Below are positions 1 through 8,513 of a stretch of 64,000 nt of DNA, in pieces; position 1 is the stretch's first letter; the number at the start of each line of letters is the position of its first letter. The translations under genes were made by a program, and so were the position numbers. The notes under the pieces are model-generated. The model saw nothing but the letters and a program-made list of their open reading frames with translations, had not been told where the DNA came from and searched no databases. Origin of the DNA: Micromonospora lutea (GTDB taxonomy: Bacteria; Actinomycetota; Actinomycetes; Mycobacteriales; Micromonosporaceae). The stretch is from contig NZ_BOPB01000003.1 of NCBI RefSeq assembly GCF_016863535.1, forward strand, positions 62,001 through 126,000, in the 5' to 3' direction.

Positions 1-764
1 CCTTCCTCGCTGCGGCGGACGACCGCACGGTGCGGCAGATCGCCGAGCAGCGGCAGGCACGTCGACGGGCGGCGGCTTTCGCCAACTCCCGTGGCCGGGC
101 CACCCTTGAGACGCTCATGGAGCAGCTCAAGGAGGGCGAGAAGACGTCGCTCAACCTCATCCTCAAGGGTGACGTCTCCGGTTCGGTGGAGGCCCTGGAG
201 GACGCGCTGTTCAACCTCGACATCCCCGAGGAGGTCCAGCTCAAGGTCCTCGACCGGGGTGTCGGCGCGATCACCGAGAGCAACGTCATGCTCGCGAGCG
301 CGTCGTCCGAGCCGGTCACGATCATCGGCTTCAACGTGCGGGCCTCCAACAAGGTCCGCGAGATGGCCGACCGCGAGGGCGTGGAGATCCGGTACTACAC
401 CGTCATCTACCAGGCCATCGAGGAGATCGAGGCGGCGCTCAAGGGCCTGCTCAAGCCGGAGTACGAGGAGGTCGAGCTCGGCACCGCGGAGATCCGCGAC
501 GTGTTCCGCTCGTCCAAGATCGGCAACATCTCCGGTTGCATCGTCCGGTCGGGTGTCATCCGACGGAACGCGAAGGCGCGCCTGCTGCGCGACGGCACGG
601 TCGTGGCGGACAACCTCACGATCAGCTCGCTCAAGCGGTTCAAGGACGACGCGACGGAGGTCCGGGAGGGCTTCGAGTGCGGTCTGACTCTGGGTGGTTA
701 CAACAACGTCCAGGTCGGCGACGTGATCGAGACCTTCGAGATGCGGGAGAAGGCTCGCGCCTGA
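1..764 (+). CDS. infB: Translation initiation factor IF-2, C-terminal part
   Basis: The 3' end of infB runs in from the left edge of the window (frame begins at base 3) and stops at 762-764. The visible part is about 254 residues and covers the end of IF-2 domain II/III and the C-terminal fMet-tRNA-binding beta-barrel; the stretch [18 protein letters not shown] and the later [14 protein letters not shown] are highly typical of IF-2. The GTPase domain lies outside the window. IF-2 delivers initiator tRNA to the 30S subunit and promotes subunit joining. It is followed by a perfect hairpin terminator, so infB is the last gene of its transcription unit (presumably nusA-infB). Confidence 0.97.
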   Translation, partial: FLAAADDRTVRQIAEQRQARRRAAAFANSRGRATLETLMEQLKEGEKTSLNLILKGDVSGSVEALEDALFNLDIPEEVQLKVLDRGVGAITESNVMLASASSEPVTIIGFNVRASNKVREMADREGVEIRYYTVIYQAIEEIEAALKGLLKPEYEEVELGTAEIRDVFRSSKIGNISGCIVRSGVIRRNAKARLLRDGTVVADNLTISSLKRFKDDATEVREGFECGLTLGGYNNVQVGDVIETFEMREKARA

Positions 765-780
765 TCCTGCGGTGACGCAC

Positions 781-822
781 TGATCAAGGGGTTTACGCCG
801 GTCGGCGTAAACCCCTTGATCA
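781..822. terminator. Perfect 19-bp hairpin after infB
   Basis: The arms TGATCAAGGGGTTTACGCC (781-799) and their exact complement (804-822) are separated by GGTC. There is no U-tract afterwards, as is common for actinobacterial terminators. It separates infB from the leaderless promoter of the next gene. Confidence 0.85.
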
Positions 823-840
823 TGTGGGGTGGGGTGCGGG

Positions 841-846
841 TAGTGT
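841..846 (+). promoter_or_regulatory. -10 box TAGTGT of the DUF503 gene
   Basis: TAGTGT ends 9 nt before the ATG at 856. No Shine-Dalgarno is present between them, so the transcript should be leaderless or nearly so. Confidence 0.45.
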
Positions 847-855
847 CCCCAGACG

Positions 856-1149
856 ATGTACACCGCAACCGCAGTATTCGACCTGCTGCTTCCGGGGGAC
901 TCCCGGTCGCTGAAGGCCAAGAGGTCGTACGTACGGCCGATCGTCGCGGCACTTCGCCGGTTCGACGTGTCGGCCGCCGAGGTGGGAGCGCTTGACCTGC
1001 ACGGGCGAGCGGAGATAGGCGTGGCGGTGGTGGCCGCCGAGGCGGCACATGCCCGCGAGGTGCTCGACTCCTGCGAGCGGCTGGTCGCGAGCCGTCCGGA
1101 GGTCGAACTGCTGTCGGTGCTTCGCCGGTTGCACGGCGACGACGACTGA
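856..1149 (+). CDS. DUF503 family protein (YlxP-like)
   Basis: A 97-residue protein of the DUF503 family, which is regularly found between infB and rbfA in Gram-positive genomes. It shows the family pattern MYTATAVFDLLLPGDSRSLK at the N-terminus, then a ferredoxin-like alpha/beta body and an acidic end (HGDDD). The biochemical role of the family is not established; the position between a translation factor and a ribosome-maturation factor suggests a ribosome-linked job. The start has a -10-like box at 841-846 and no clear ribosome-binding site. The full length matches the family. Confidence 0.9.
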   Translation: MYTATAVFDLLLPGDSRSLKAKRSYVRPIVAALRRFDVSAAEVGALDLHGRAEIGVAVVAAEAAHAREVLDSCERLVASRPEVELLSVLRRLHGDDD

Positions 1150-1280
1150 GCCGGGTGGCAGCCGCCCCGCACGCTCGGGCGGACGGCGCGGGTAGGGTTC
1201 GAGTGTTGGGGTCGGTCGGGGCTCCGGTGACGCCGCGTCGCCGGTCCCGGTCGGTAGCGGGACGCCGTGGAGGTGCGGAG

Positions 1281-1778
1281 ATGACGGATGCGGCCAAGGT
1301 ACGCCGGCACGCGGAGCGGGTGCGCGAACTGGTTGCGTCGGTGGTGCGGAGTCAGATCAAGGACCCTCGCCTCGGCATGATCACCATCACCGACGCCCGG
1401 ATCACCGCCGACCTGCGTGACGCCACGGTCTTCTACACCGTGCTCGGTGACGCGGCGGCCCAGGCGGACACCGCCGCCGCGCTGGAGAGCGCCAAGGGCA
1501 TGCTGCGCAGCACCGTCGGCAAGGCGCTCGGGCTACGGCACTCGCCGACGCTGACCTTCGTTCTGGACGACGTCCAGGATCAGGTGAAGCACATCGACGA
1601 TCTGCTCGCCGCGGCCCGTAACGCCGATGCCGAGGTGCAGCGCCTGGCGGCTCGTGCCGAGTACGCCGGTGAGGCGCAGCCGTACCGCCTCGACGAGGAC
1701 GAGACCGACGAGGACGAGACCGACGAGCCGGACACCGACGACAACGTCGAGGACGCCCGGGGCGGGGAACGGCGGTGA
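1281..1778 (+). CDS. rbfA: 30S ribosome-binding factor RbfA
   Basis: RbfA helps late maturation of the 30S subunit (16S rRNA 5' end). The protein is 165 residues from the ATG at 1281, chosen because GGAGG at 1269-1273 lies 7 nt upstream; the reading frame is open further 5' but that part is unlike RbfA. The KH-like core includes VASVVRSQIKDPRLGMITIT (residues about 15-34) and SAKGMLRSTVGKALGLRHSP. The C-terminal tail is strongly acidic and contains a duplicated DEDET coded by a 15-bp direct repeat near 1693-1722; this tail is variable in the family. The stop overlaps the next start by 4 nt (GTGA), so translation is probably coupled. Confidence 0.95.
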   Translation: MTDAAKVRRHAERVRELVASVVRSQIKDPRLGMITITDARITADLRDATVFYTVLGDAAAQADTAAALESAKGMLRSTVGKALGLRHSPTLTFVLDDVQDQVKHIDDLLAAARNADAEVQRLAARAEYAGEAQPYRLDEDETDEDETDEPDTDDNVEDARGGERR

Positions 1779-2932
1779 CCGCTTCCTCCGGTGGTGCCCT
1801 CACCGGGTCGGACGCCGCCGTGCTGCGGCAGTCCGGTCCGGGGCGGACCGGTCCGGCGGGCTCCGTCGGTCCGGTGGCCCCGACTGGCGGCGCGCCGGTG
1901 TCCGCCGGTCCCACCGAGGCCGACTGGGCCGCCGCGGTGGCAGCGGTACGCGAGCTGCCGGCTGACGGCCGGGTGCTGCTGATCTGTCACGTCAACCCGG
2001 ACGGCGACGCACTGGGCAGCATGCTCGGCTTCGCGCTCGGGCTGCGGCGGCTCGGCGTACGCCGACTGCAGGCCACCTTTCCCGGCCCACCGGAGGTGCC
2101 CGAGCCGCTGTGCGGCCTGCCCGGCCTGGAGCTGTTGGTGCCGGAGACGGAGGCGGAGTCCGAGCCGGACCTGGTCATCTGCTTCGACGCGGCGAGTGAG
2201 TCGCGGCTCGGTGAGTTGGCCGGCCGGTTGGCGGGGAAGGGCACCGCGCTGGTGCTCGACCACCACGCCTCGAACAGTGGATTCGGTGACGTGAACCTGG
2301 TCGACCCGGCTGCGGCGGCGACCTCCGTGCTGGCCGAGCAGCTGCTGGACCGGCTCGGCGTGCCACTGGACGCCGGCATCGCGGAGTGCCTGTACGTGGC
2401 GCTGAGCACCGACACCGGGTCGTTCCGGTTCGACGCGACCACCCCGGCGGTGCACGAGATGGCGGCCCGGCTGCTGGCCACCGGGATCCGGCCGGGTGAC
2501 ATCTCGCGGCGGGTGTTCGACAGCCGGCCCTTCGGCGCGGTGCGGCTCTTCGGCGAGGTGCTCGGGCGAGCCCGGTTGGAGCCCGGGGAGGCCGGCGGAC
2601 GGGGCCTGGTCTGGACGTACGCGACCCTGGACGACCTGGCCCGCCACGAGCAGCGGCCGTACGTGCTGGAAGCACTCATCGATCCGGTGCGCTGCACCGC
2701 CGAGGCCGACGTGAGCTGCGTGGTCAAGCAGACCGCGCCGGACGTGTGGGCGGTGTCCCTGCGCAGCAAGGGCGCGACGGACGTGAGTCGGGTGGCCGTC
2801 GCGCTGGGTGGCGGTGGTCACCGGTTGGCCGCCGGCTTCACCGGCCGTGGCACGGTGGACGAGGTCGTCGAGGGGATCCGGGCCCAGCTGCGGGCAGGCA
2901 CCATGGAGAGCGGCACCGATCAGCCGGGGTGA
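1775..2932 (+). CDS. DHH-family phosphoesterase (NrnA-like oligoribonuclease / pAp phosphatase)
   Basis: A 385-residue DHH/DHHA1 phosphoesterase. The first 48 residues are a Gly/Pro/Ala-rich extension. Metal-binding motifs follow: CHVNPDGDALGS at residues 71-82, a CFDAAS segment, LVLDHHASNSGFG (the DHH motif) and the C-terminal DHHA1 signature GGGGHRLAAGF. Family members degrade nanoRNAs, pAp or cyclic-dinucleotide products (pApA), using Mn2+. The actinobacterial proteins at this locus (rbfA-DHH) are typical NrnA relatives; exact substrate cannot be read from sequence. The GTG start at 1775 overlaps the rbfA stop. Confidence 0.92.
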   Translation: MTASSGGALTGSDAAVLRQSGPGRTGPAGSVGPVAPTGGAPVSAGPTEADWAAAVAAVRELPADGRVLLICHVNPDGDALGSMLGFALGLRRLGVRRLQATFPGPPEVPEPLCGLPGLELLVPETEAESEPDLVICFDAASESRLGELAGRLAGKGTALVLDHHASNSGFGDVNLVDPAAAATSVLAEQLLDRLGVPLDAGIAECLYVALSTDTGSFRFDATTPAVHEMAARLLATGIRPGDISRRVFDSRPFGAVRLFGEVLGRARLEPGEAGGRGLVWTYATLDDLARHEQRPYVLEALIDPVRCTAEADVSCVVKQTAPDVWAVSLRSKGATDVSRVAVALGGGGHRLAAGFTGRGTVDEVVEGIRAQLRAGTMESGTDQPG

Positions 2933-2992
2933 TTTGGCGCTCGGTTCCGGGGCGTCGCCGCTTCGATGCCTGGACAGGATGGGGAGAATCGG

Positions 2993-3403
2993 ATGATGGA
3001 GCAGCCCCACGATCTGACCGTCGACGCCCCTCGTACCTGGGAGCGGCCGATCGTCTGCGTACCGGTCCTGGTGGCCCTGTCACTGGTCGGTGGCCGCTTC
3101 CCGTCCTTCTCGACCGAGGCGAACGTCTATGTGTTCGGTGCCGGCGGGGTGCTGATCTGGCTCGGCCTGACCAAGCGGGTGCAGGCTCGCCCGGCACCTG
3201 AGCGACTGAGATCCGGCGCGGTCTGGTGGGCGCTGCCGGTGGTGGTCTTCGGGATCTTCGAGGGGGCCACCTTCTTCGCGGCCGCGGGTGATGACTTTCC
3301 GACCTTCTCCCGGCTGGCCGACCCACTGCTGGAGGACCGCCTGGTCCGCTCGGCGGCCTGGCTGGTGTGGCTGTCGGCGTTCTGGGGGCTGGTGCGGCGA
3401 TGA
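2993..3403 (+). CDS. Small multi-pass membrane protein, unknown function
   Basis: A 136-residue protein with about four hydrophobic segments: IVCVPVLVALSLVGG, VYVFGAGGVLIWLGL, WWALPVVVFGIFEGATFF and AAWLVWLSAFWGLV. The ATG at 2993 was chosen because GGGGAG at 2981-2986 lies 6 nt upstream; a second ATG follows directly at 2996. It ends in an ATGA overlap with the next small membrane gene, so the two are co-translated and probably act together. I do not recognise a characterised family. Confidence 0.75.
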   Translation: MMEQPHDLTVDAPRTWERPIVCVPVLVALSLVGGRFPSFSTEANVYVFGAGGVLIWLGLTKRVQARPAPERLRSGAVWWALPVVVFGIFEGATFFAAAGDDFPTFSRLADPLLEDRLVRSAAWLVWLSAFWGLVRR

Positions 3404-3612
3404 TGCGGGCACTGGCGATCGGCGGGTTCCTGGTCGGGTTGGCGCTGTTCGGGCTCGTCGAGTGGTTGGCCCGGCGGGAGGGCTCGAAGATTCCGACGCT
3501 CGGCGAACTCTGCGCTTACGTGATGCGGTACGAGGTGGGTCCGGTGCCGGTGGGCCGAATCGGTCTGTTCGGCTTCTGGTGGTGGATCGGCTGGCACTTC
3601 CTGGCTCGTTGA
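3400..3612 (+). CDS. Small membrane protein, 70 residues
   Basis: This 70-residue protein starts with a hydrophobic helix (IGGFLVGLALFGLVEWLA), then a charged loop with REGSKIPTLGELCAYVMRYE, and ends with a second hydrophobic aromatic segment FGFWWWIGWHFLAR. The start overlaps the preceding stop as ATGATG (3400 or 3403). It looks like one of the conserved small actinobacterial membrane proteins (possibly DUF6186), but I cannot be sure of the family. It is paired with the gene before it by the overlap. Confidence 0.72.
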   Translation: MMRALAIGGFLVGLALFGLVEWLARREGSKIPTLGELCAYVMRYEVGPVPVGRIGLFGFWWWIGWHFLAR

Positions 3613-4152
3613 CGGAAAACCCGACGTGTCCAGATCGCGGGAACAGCGCGCACCATGTGGACCTGAACGATAACTTGGGAAACGGTCGGCGCCGCTTTGG
3701 CGCAGGTCAGGGGCGGAGCCGTACCCGGTGCCGCCTCGTTCCAGGGTCGACCGACCCGGGCCACCAGGCCGCCCATCCGCCGCTCCGGCGACCCCGGAAC
3801 CGGCTTCGGGGGCGACAGTCCTCGCACCGCCCACGACGCGCCGCCGCGCCCGGTGACGCGTGCCCTGGAAGGGACCAACCATGGCCGCCAAGCCCAAGCC
3901 CGAAACCACCGACGAGGCCCGTGAGCAGGCCCGCCGCGCCCTGCAAACCTCCATGGACACCCGTCAGTGAGCCTCTCTGGCCGGCGGTGACGTCGAGCCG
4001 TCGAAGCGTACGGCGTCACCTCCGGTCCGCCCGTCCGTCCCGCGTCGCCGGAGCCGGATCGGCAGGACCCCCACCGCCGGGCTGAACGTCCGCCCGGGTA
4101 AGTGGTGTACCGCCTTGCTCCCCTTACGTTCCGCGTGCCACCATCGGCGGCG
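3613..4152. other. 540-nt interval between a membrane-gene pair and the MATE gene
   Basis: No long gene is convincing here. The interval contains a possible 29-codon gene at 3881-3970 and a relatively AT-rich patch near 3660-3680 (CTGAACGATAACTT) that could be its promoter. I see no terminator hairpin of note. Confidence 0.5.
3881..3970 (+). CDS. Candidate 29-residue charged small protein
   Basis: ATG at 3881, TGA at 3968-3970. GGAAGGGA (3867-3874) lies 6 nt upstream, a good ribosome-binding site. The peptide begins MAAKPKPETTDEAREQARRA and ends with a Met-Asp-Thr-Arg-Gln tail; it is highly charged and should form one amphipathic helix. It is too short to assign to a family. Support is the strong ribosome-binding site and the non-GC-artefact composition (Lys, Gln, Thr and Glu rich). 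Confidence 0.42.
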   Translation: MAAKPKPETTDEAREQARRALQTSMDTRQ

Positions 4153-5496
4153 ATGAGCCAGCCCGCCACCGCCACCGACCGGGTCGCGTCGCCGCGTCGA
4201 ATCGCCGCGCTCGCCCTGCCCGCCCTCGTGGTGCTCGCCGCCGAACCCCTCTACGTGCTCGTCGACACCGCCGTGGTCGGCCATCTGGGCCGGGTGCCGC
4301 TGGCGGCGGTAGCCGTCGGCGGCACCGTGATGACCCTCACCGCCTGGCTGGGGACCGTGGTCGCGTACGGCACGACCGGCCGCGCCGCTCGCCGATTCGG
4401 TGCCGGAGACCGCGCCGCCGCAGTGGCCGAGGGTGTCCAGGCGTCCTGGACGGCCCTTGGCGTGGGGCTGGCGGTCGTCGTCGGCATGCAAATTGGTGGA
4501 GGTGCCCTGGCGGGTGCCCTGGCCGGCGGAGGTGAGGTGGCCGTCGCCGCCGGCGAGTGGCTGCGGGTCGCCGCGTTCGGTGCCCCCGGGCTGTTGCTCG
4601 CCGCCGCCGGAAATGGCTGGCTGCGCGGTGTGCAGGACACCCGCCGGCCACTGCTCTTCGTCGTCGGACCCAACCTGCTCTCCGCGGTGCTCTGCCCGGT
4701 GCTCGTCTATCCGGTCGGCATGGGGCTGATCGGCTCAGCGGTGGCGAATGTGATCGCGCAGACCCTCTCCGGTGTGCTCTTCGCCGCCGCCCTGGTGGCC
4801 GAACGGGTGGCGTTGCGCCCGCGCCCCCGGGTCATCGGCCAGCAACTGGTGCTCAGCCGGGACCTGCTGATCCGGGGGGTGGCCTTCCAGGCCAGTTTCC
4901 TGTCCGCCACGGCGGTGGCCGCCCGGTTCGGTGCCGCCACGGTCGGTGCCCACCAGATCGCCGTGCAGCTCTGGTTCTTCGCGGCGCTGGTGCTCGACGC
5001 GCTGGCCATCGCCGCGCAGGCGCTGGTCGGGGCGGCCCTCGGCGGCGGTGACGACGCGTCGGCCCGGGCGTTGGCTCGCCGGATCGGCCGCCTCGGCGCG
5101 CTCTGCGGTACGGCATTCGCCGTACTCGCGGCGGCCGGCGCCGGTGTGGTGCCCACCTGGTTCAGCTCCGACTCCGCGGTACACGAGCAGGCGCTGGTGG
5201 CCTGGCCCTGGTTCGCCGCGATGCTGCCGTTGGCCGGGGTGGTGTTCGCGCTCGACGGCGTGCTGATCGGCGCGGGCGACATCCGTTTCCTGCGCAACCT
5301 CACCGTGGCCGGCGCGCTCGGCGGTTTCCTGCCGGCGATCTGGTTGGCGTACGCCCTTGATCTGGGTCTCGGTGGCATCTGGGCCGGGCTGATGCTGTTC
5401 ACCGTCGTCCGCCTGGTGGGGCTGTTGCTGCGGCTGCGCAGCGGTGCCTGGGCGGTGACCGGCGCGGTCCGCGGTGACGAGCGCGTCGCGGCCTGA
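4153..5496 (+). CDS. MATE-family efflux transporter (DinF-like)
   Basis: A 447-residue integral membrane protein with about twelve helices in two homologous halves, the MatE fold. The N-terminus has RRIAALALPALVVLAAEPLY followed by VDTAVVGHLG, typical of the DinF branch; the second half repeats this with VTAVAARFGAATVGAHQIAV. MATE proteins export drugs or metabolites using Na+ or H+ gradients. The ATG at 4153 is preferred to an upstream GTG because it begins the conserved region. The stop at 5494-5496 abuts the convergent stop of the next gene with no base between (TGATCA). Confidence 0.93.
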   Translation: MSQPATATDRVASPRRIAALALPALVVLAAEPLYVLVDTAVVGHLGRVPLAAVAVGGTVMTLTAWLGTVVAYGTTGRAARRFGAGDRAAAVAEGVQASWTALGVGLAVVVGMQIGGGALAGALAGGGEVAVAAGEWLRVAAFGAPGLLLAAAGNGWLRGVQDTRRPLLFVVGPNLLSAVLCPVLVYPVGMGLIGSAVANVIAQTLSGVLFAAALVAERVALRPRPRVIGQQLVLSRDLLIRGVAFQASFLSATAVAARFGAATVGAHQIAVQLWFFAALVLDALAIAAQALVGAALGGGDDASARALARRIGRLGALCGTAFAVLAAAGAGVVPTWFSSDSAVHEQALVAWPWFAAMLPLAGVVFALDGVLIGAGDIRFLRNLTVAGALGGFLPAIWLAYALDLGLGGIWAGLMLFTVVRLVGLLLRLRSGAWAVTGAVRGDERVAA

Positions 5497-5817
5497 TCAG
5501 GTGTTGCCGTAGAGCGCGTAGATGAGGACTACCAGGGCCAGGCTCGCCGCGAAGGAGAAGAGCATGGCGATGACCTTGATGGTGTTCGGGTAGCGCTCGC
5601 GTAGGCGCTGTCGTCCCTGCCAGGCCCACCAGCGGCGCCGGAGCGCCCCGACGCCGGGCAGGGCGGCGACACCCTCGCCGATCCGGACGCCCAGGGTACG
5701 CCTCGCCGGTGGCGGATTGAGCATCCAGTCCGGCAGCGCGCTGGGCTGGCCGGGCGTACGCAGGCGGACCGGATCATCGGGCCGTGGTGTTCGATCGGGA
5801 ACGCGGTCCGTGGCCAT
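5497..5817 (-). CDS. Hypothetical protein with one C-terminal membrane helix
   Basis: A 106-residue protein from the ATG at 5817, which has GGGGAG 6 nt upstream. The N-terminal half is Pro/Arg/Asp rich (ATDRVPDRTPRPDDPVRLRT); the C-terminus has a basic stretch RRRWWAWQGRQRLRERYP and one transmembrane helix (VIAMLFSFAASLALVVLIYAL). It is probably a tail-anchored inner-membrane protein. No family recognised. It is divergent from truB (141-nt gap) and convergent with the MATE gene. Confidence 0.75.
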   Translation of the reverse strand: MATDRVPDRTPRPDDPVRLRTPGQPSALPDWMLNPPPARRTLGVRIGEGVAALPGVGALRRRWWAWQGRQRLRERYPNTIKVIAMLFSFAASLALVVLIYALYGNT

Positions 5818-5943
5818 CTCGTTCTCCCCGTGGTCTGACGCGGTTTTCACCGCCGCCGATGCGTTCATCGTGGCAGGGACATTCCAACCTGGATATCCGT
5901 TTTCCACGGCCTGTCCGGTGCTCAGGCCCTCCGGTGGGTCTGG

Positions 5944-5949
5944 CAGGCT
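5944..5949 (+). promoter_or_regulatory. Possible -10 box CAGGCT of truB
   Basis: CAGGCT ends 8 nt before the GTG at 5958 and there is no Shine-Dalgarno, which fits a leaderless start. The first base departs from the TANNNT consensus. Confidence 0.35.
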
Positions 5950-5957
5950 TGCACGTC

Positions 5958-6842
5958 GTGAGCACAGACGGCCTGATCGTGGTGGACAAGCCCGGCGGTA
6001 TGACCTCGCACGACGTGGTGGCCCGGATCCGCCGGCTGGCCCGGACCCGGCGTGTCGGTCACGGCGGCACGCTCGATCCGATGGCCACCGGGGTCCTGGT
6101 GATCGGGGTGGGCCGGGCCACCAGGCTGTTGACGTACGTGATCGGTGCGGACAAGAGCTACACGGCGACCATCCGGCTCGGTCAGGCCACCGTCACCGAC
6201 GACGCGGAGGGCGACGTGATCGCCAGCACGCCCGCCGGGACGCTCACCGACGAGGCGGTCCAGGGTGCTCTGGCCGGGCTGACCGGGGAGATCGACCAGG
6301 TCCCGAGCGCGGTGAGCGCCATCAAGATCAATGGACAGCGGGCGTACAAGCGGGTCCGCGAGGGGGAGAGCGTCGACCTGCCGGCCCGACGGGTCACCGT
6401 CTTCCGGCTCGACGTGCTGGCGATCCGGCGAGATCAGCCCGACGTGGTCGACGTCGACGTCGACGTGGCCTGCTCCACCGGGACGTACATCCGGGCGATC
6501 GCCCGCGACGCGGGCCTGGCACTGCGGGTCGGCGGCCACCTGACCGCACTGCGTCGTACCGTCGTGGGCGGGTTCGATCTGGCGGAGGCCGTCACTCTCG
6601 ACGAGCTGGAGCACCGCGCACCGGACGTGGTGGGCCTGCCCCTCGCGGTCGCGGCCGAACGGTTCTTCATCCGCCGGGACGCCACCGACGAGGAGGCGAA
6701 GGTGCTCTCCCACGGCGGGCCGCTCGACCCGGTCGGCCACTCCGGGCCGTACGCGGTCTTCGATCCGGCCGGCGGGCTGATCGCTATCGTCAGCGAGCGG
6801 GCCGGCCGGGCCCGCGCGGAAATCGTGCTCGCCCCGGCCTGA
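5958..6842 (+). CDS. truB: tRNA pseudouridine(55) synthase TruB
   Basis: TruB makes pseudouridine 55 in the T-loop of tRNAs. The 294-residue protein starts at the GTG at 5958 (STDGLIVVDKPGGMTSHDVV); the open frame extends further upstream but outside the family length. The catalytic Asp is in the GHGGTLDPMATGVL motif (about residues 35-48), and later family motifs include SYTATIRLG and CSTGTYIRAIARD. It is followed 59 nt later by ribF, the usual truB-ribF pair. Confidence 0.96.
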   Translation: MSTDGLIVVDKPGGMTSHDVVARIRRLARTRRVGHGGTLDPMATGVLVIGVGRATRLLTYVIGADKSYTATIRLGQATVTDDAEGDVIASTPAGTLTDEAVQGALAGLTGEIDQVPSAVSAIKINGQRAYKRVREGESVDLPARRVTVFRLDVLAIRRDQPDVVDVDVDVACSTGTYIRAIARDAGLALRVGGHLTALRRTVVGGFDLAEAVTLDELEHRAPDVVGLPLAVAAERFFIRRDATDEEAKVLSHGGPLDPVGHSGPYAVFDPAGGLIAIVSERAGRARAEIVLAPA

Positions 6843-6901
6843 TGTCGGGTGCCGGACGGCCGACCGTCGACGGTCGGGACGAACGACAGCGGAGGAGCAG
6901 C

Positions 6902-7831
6902 ATGCAGCGGTGGCGGGGGTACGACGCGGCGCCCGGTGGCTGGGGACGGTCGGTCGTCACCATCGGTGTCTTCGACGGTGTGCACAAGGGGCACCAGGCG
7001 ACGATCGGGCACGCGGTGTCCCGCGCGCGGGAACTCGACGTGCAGTCGGTGGTGGTCACTTTCGACCCGCATCCGGCCGAGGTGGTGCGACCCGGTTCCC
7101 ACCCGGCGGTGCTGACCGAGCCCGCCCGCAAGGCCGAACTGATCGAGGCCCTCGGGGTGGACGTGCTCTGTGTGATCCCGTTCACCCCCGAGCTCTCCCG
7201 GTTGCCGGCCGAGGCGTTCGTGCACGACGTGCTGGTCGAGCATCTGCACGCCGCGCACGTGGTGGTGGGCGAGAACTTCCGGTTCGGCCACCGGGCCGCC
7301 GGGGACGTGGCGCTGCTGGAGCGGCTCGGGCGTACCTTCGGCTTCGCCGTCGAGGGGGCTCCGCTGGTGGCCGAGTCCGGCACGGTCTTCTCCTCGACGT
7401 ACATCCGGTCCTGCGTCGACGCGGGTGACGTGACCGCGGCGGCCAACGCGCTCGGCCGTCCGCACCGGCTGGAGGGGGTGGTCGTCCGCGGTGACCAGCG
7501 CGGGCGTGAACTCGGCTTCCCGACCGCGAACCTGCTCTGCCATCGGCACGCCGCGGTCCCGGCCGACGGCGTCTACGCCGCCCGGATGGTCCGCCGGGGT
7601 CAGCGGGAGCCGCTCGCCGCAGCCGTGTCGATCGGCACGAACCCGACCTTCTCCGGCCGGGAACGCCGGGTCGAGGCGTACGCGCTGGACTTCGACGGCG
7701 ACCTCTACGGCGAGCGGCTGGCGCTGGACTTCGTGGCGCATCTGCGCGGGCAGGCCCGCTTCGATTCGATCGAGCCGCTGATTGCTCAGATAGCCCAGGA
7801 CGTCGAGCGGACCCGCCGGGTGCTGGGCTGA
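6902..7831 (+). CDS. ribF: Bifunctional riboflavin kinase / FAD synthetase
   Basis: RibF phosphorylates riboflavin to FMN and adenylates FMN to FAD. The 309-residue protein has the N-terminal FAD synthetase nucleotidyltransferase motif [19 protein letters not shown] and SSTYIR, and the C-terminal flavokinase barrel with [12 protein letters not shown] (family motif GxxxGFPTAN) and [10 protein letters not shown]. The ATG at 6902 has GGAGGAG at 6891-6897. The length is normal. Same strand as truB, likely co-transcribed. Confidence 0.96.
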   Translation: MQRWRGYDAAPGGWGRSVVTIGVFDGVHKGHQATIGHAVSRARELDVQSVVVTFDPHPAEVVRPGSHPAVLTEPARKAELIEALGVDVLCVIPFTPELSRLPAEAFVHDVLVEHLHAAHVVVGENFRFGHRAAGDVALLERLGRTFGFAVEGAPLVAESGTVFSSTYIRSCVDAGDVTAAANALGRPHRLEGVVVRGDQRGRELGFPTANLLCHRHAAVPADGVYAARMVRRGQREPLAAAVSIGTNPTFSGRERRVEAYALDFDGDLYGERLALDFVAHLRGQARFDSIEPLIAQIAQDVERTRRVLG

Positions 7832-7883
7832 GCGCCATCAACCCGCCTGCGGCCCTTGACCGGCCGCTTCGGGCGGGTGCTGG

Positions 7884-7889
7884 TAGGCT
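7884..7889 (+). promoter_or_regulatory. Probable promoter of rpsO (-10 TAGGCT)
   Basis: TAGGCT in the context TGGTAGGCTG is a good actinobacterial -10. A TTGACC at 7856-7861 is 22 nt upstream, too far for an ideal -35. It would give an rpsO leader of about 130 nt (to 8022), long enough for the autoregulatory structure known in other rpsO mRNAs; I could not confirm such a fold. Confidence 0.4.
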
Positions 7890-8022
7890 GACCGAGACGT
7901 CGGCTGACCGACGTGGGGCCTCGCCTGCCTGCTCGACGCCGCGGGTGCGAGGGCCATCCGTCACCGGTGCCATAGCCCGGTCCGACGGACATCATCGAGA
8001 CACCCACCAGAACAGGGAGAAC

Positions 8023-8292
8023 ATGGCGCTCGACCAGCAGTCCAAGGCCAAGATCCGCGAGGAGTACGCGACCGCCGAGGGTGACACCGGGTCGCCCGAG
8101 GTGCAGGTCGCGGTCCTCACCAAGCGGATCGCCGATCTCACCGAGCACCTGAAGGTGCACAAGCACGACCACCACAGCCGCCGTGGGCTGCTGCTGCTGG
8201 TCGGCCGTCGCCGTCGGCTGCTCAACTACGTACAGAAGAAGGACATCAACCGCTACCGGGCGCTCATCGAGCGGCTCGGCCTGCGCCGGTGA
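8023..8292 (+). CDS. rpsO: 30S ribosomal protein S15
   Basis: An 89-residue S15, the standard length. It contains the S15 signature [20 protein letters not shown] and [21 protein letters not shown]15 binds the central domain of 16S rRNA early in assembly. The ATG at 8023 has AGGGAGA just upstream; the frame is open further 5' but the family starts here. It sits between ribF and pnp, the normal order, and is followed by a hairpin terminator. Confidence 0.98.
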   Translation: MALDQQSKAKIREEYATAEGDTGSPEVQVAVLTKRIADLTEHLKVHKHDHHSRRGLLLLVGRRRRLLNYVQKKDINRYRALIERLGLRR

Positions 8293-8295
8293 CGT

Positions 8296-8330
8296 GACGG
8301 GGGAGTGGCCCACCAGGTCACTCCCCCGTC
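8296..8330. terminator. 12-bp hairpin after rpsO
   Basis: GACGGGGGAGTG (8296-8307) pairs exactly with 8319-8330 around an 11-nt loop. There is no U-tract. It could be a partial terminator or an mRNA-stability hairpin between rpsO and pnp. Confidence 0.75.
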
Positions 8331-8513
8331 GGCGTCCCACCCGAGAAACGGGCCACGACCACCCAGACAAGGGAGTGTCGGCGTACCGGTCTCCGGTAGT
8401 GGCCTCCGGGCACCCTGGCATCCCGCCGGCGGTCCCGGGCGCTTCGATCGAAGACCGGCCGTCCGCACAGCTCCCGCGTCGTGGCTCCCGACGCGAAGGA
8501 GCATCGAAACAGC

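Noticed and set aside
5717..6901. Extension of ribF upstream in the same open frame
   Set aside because: The frame is open over truB but in a different phase; RibF family length and the GGAGGAG at 6891-6897 place the start at 6902.
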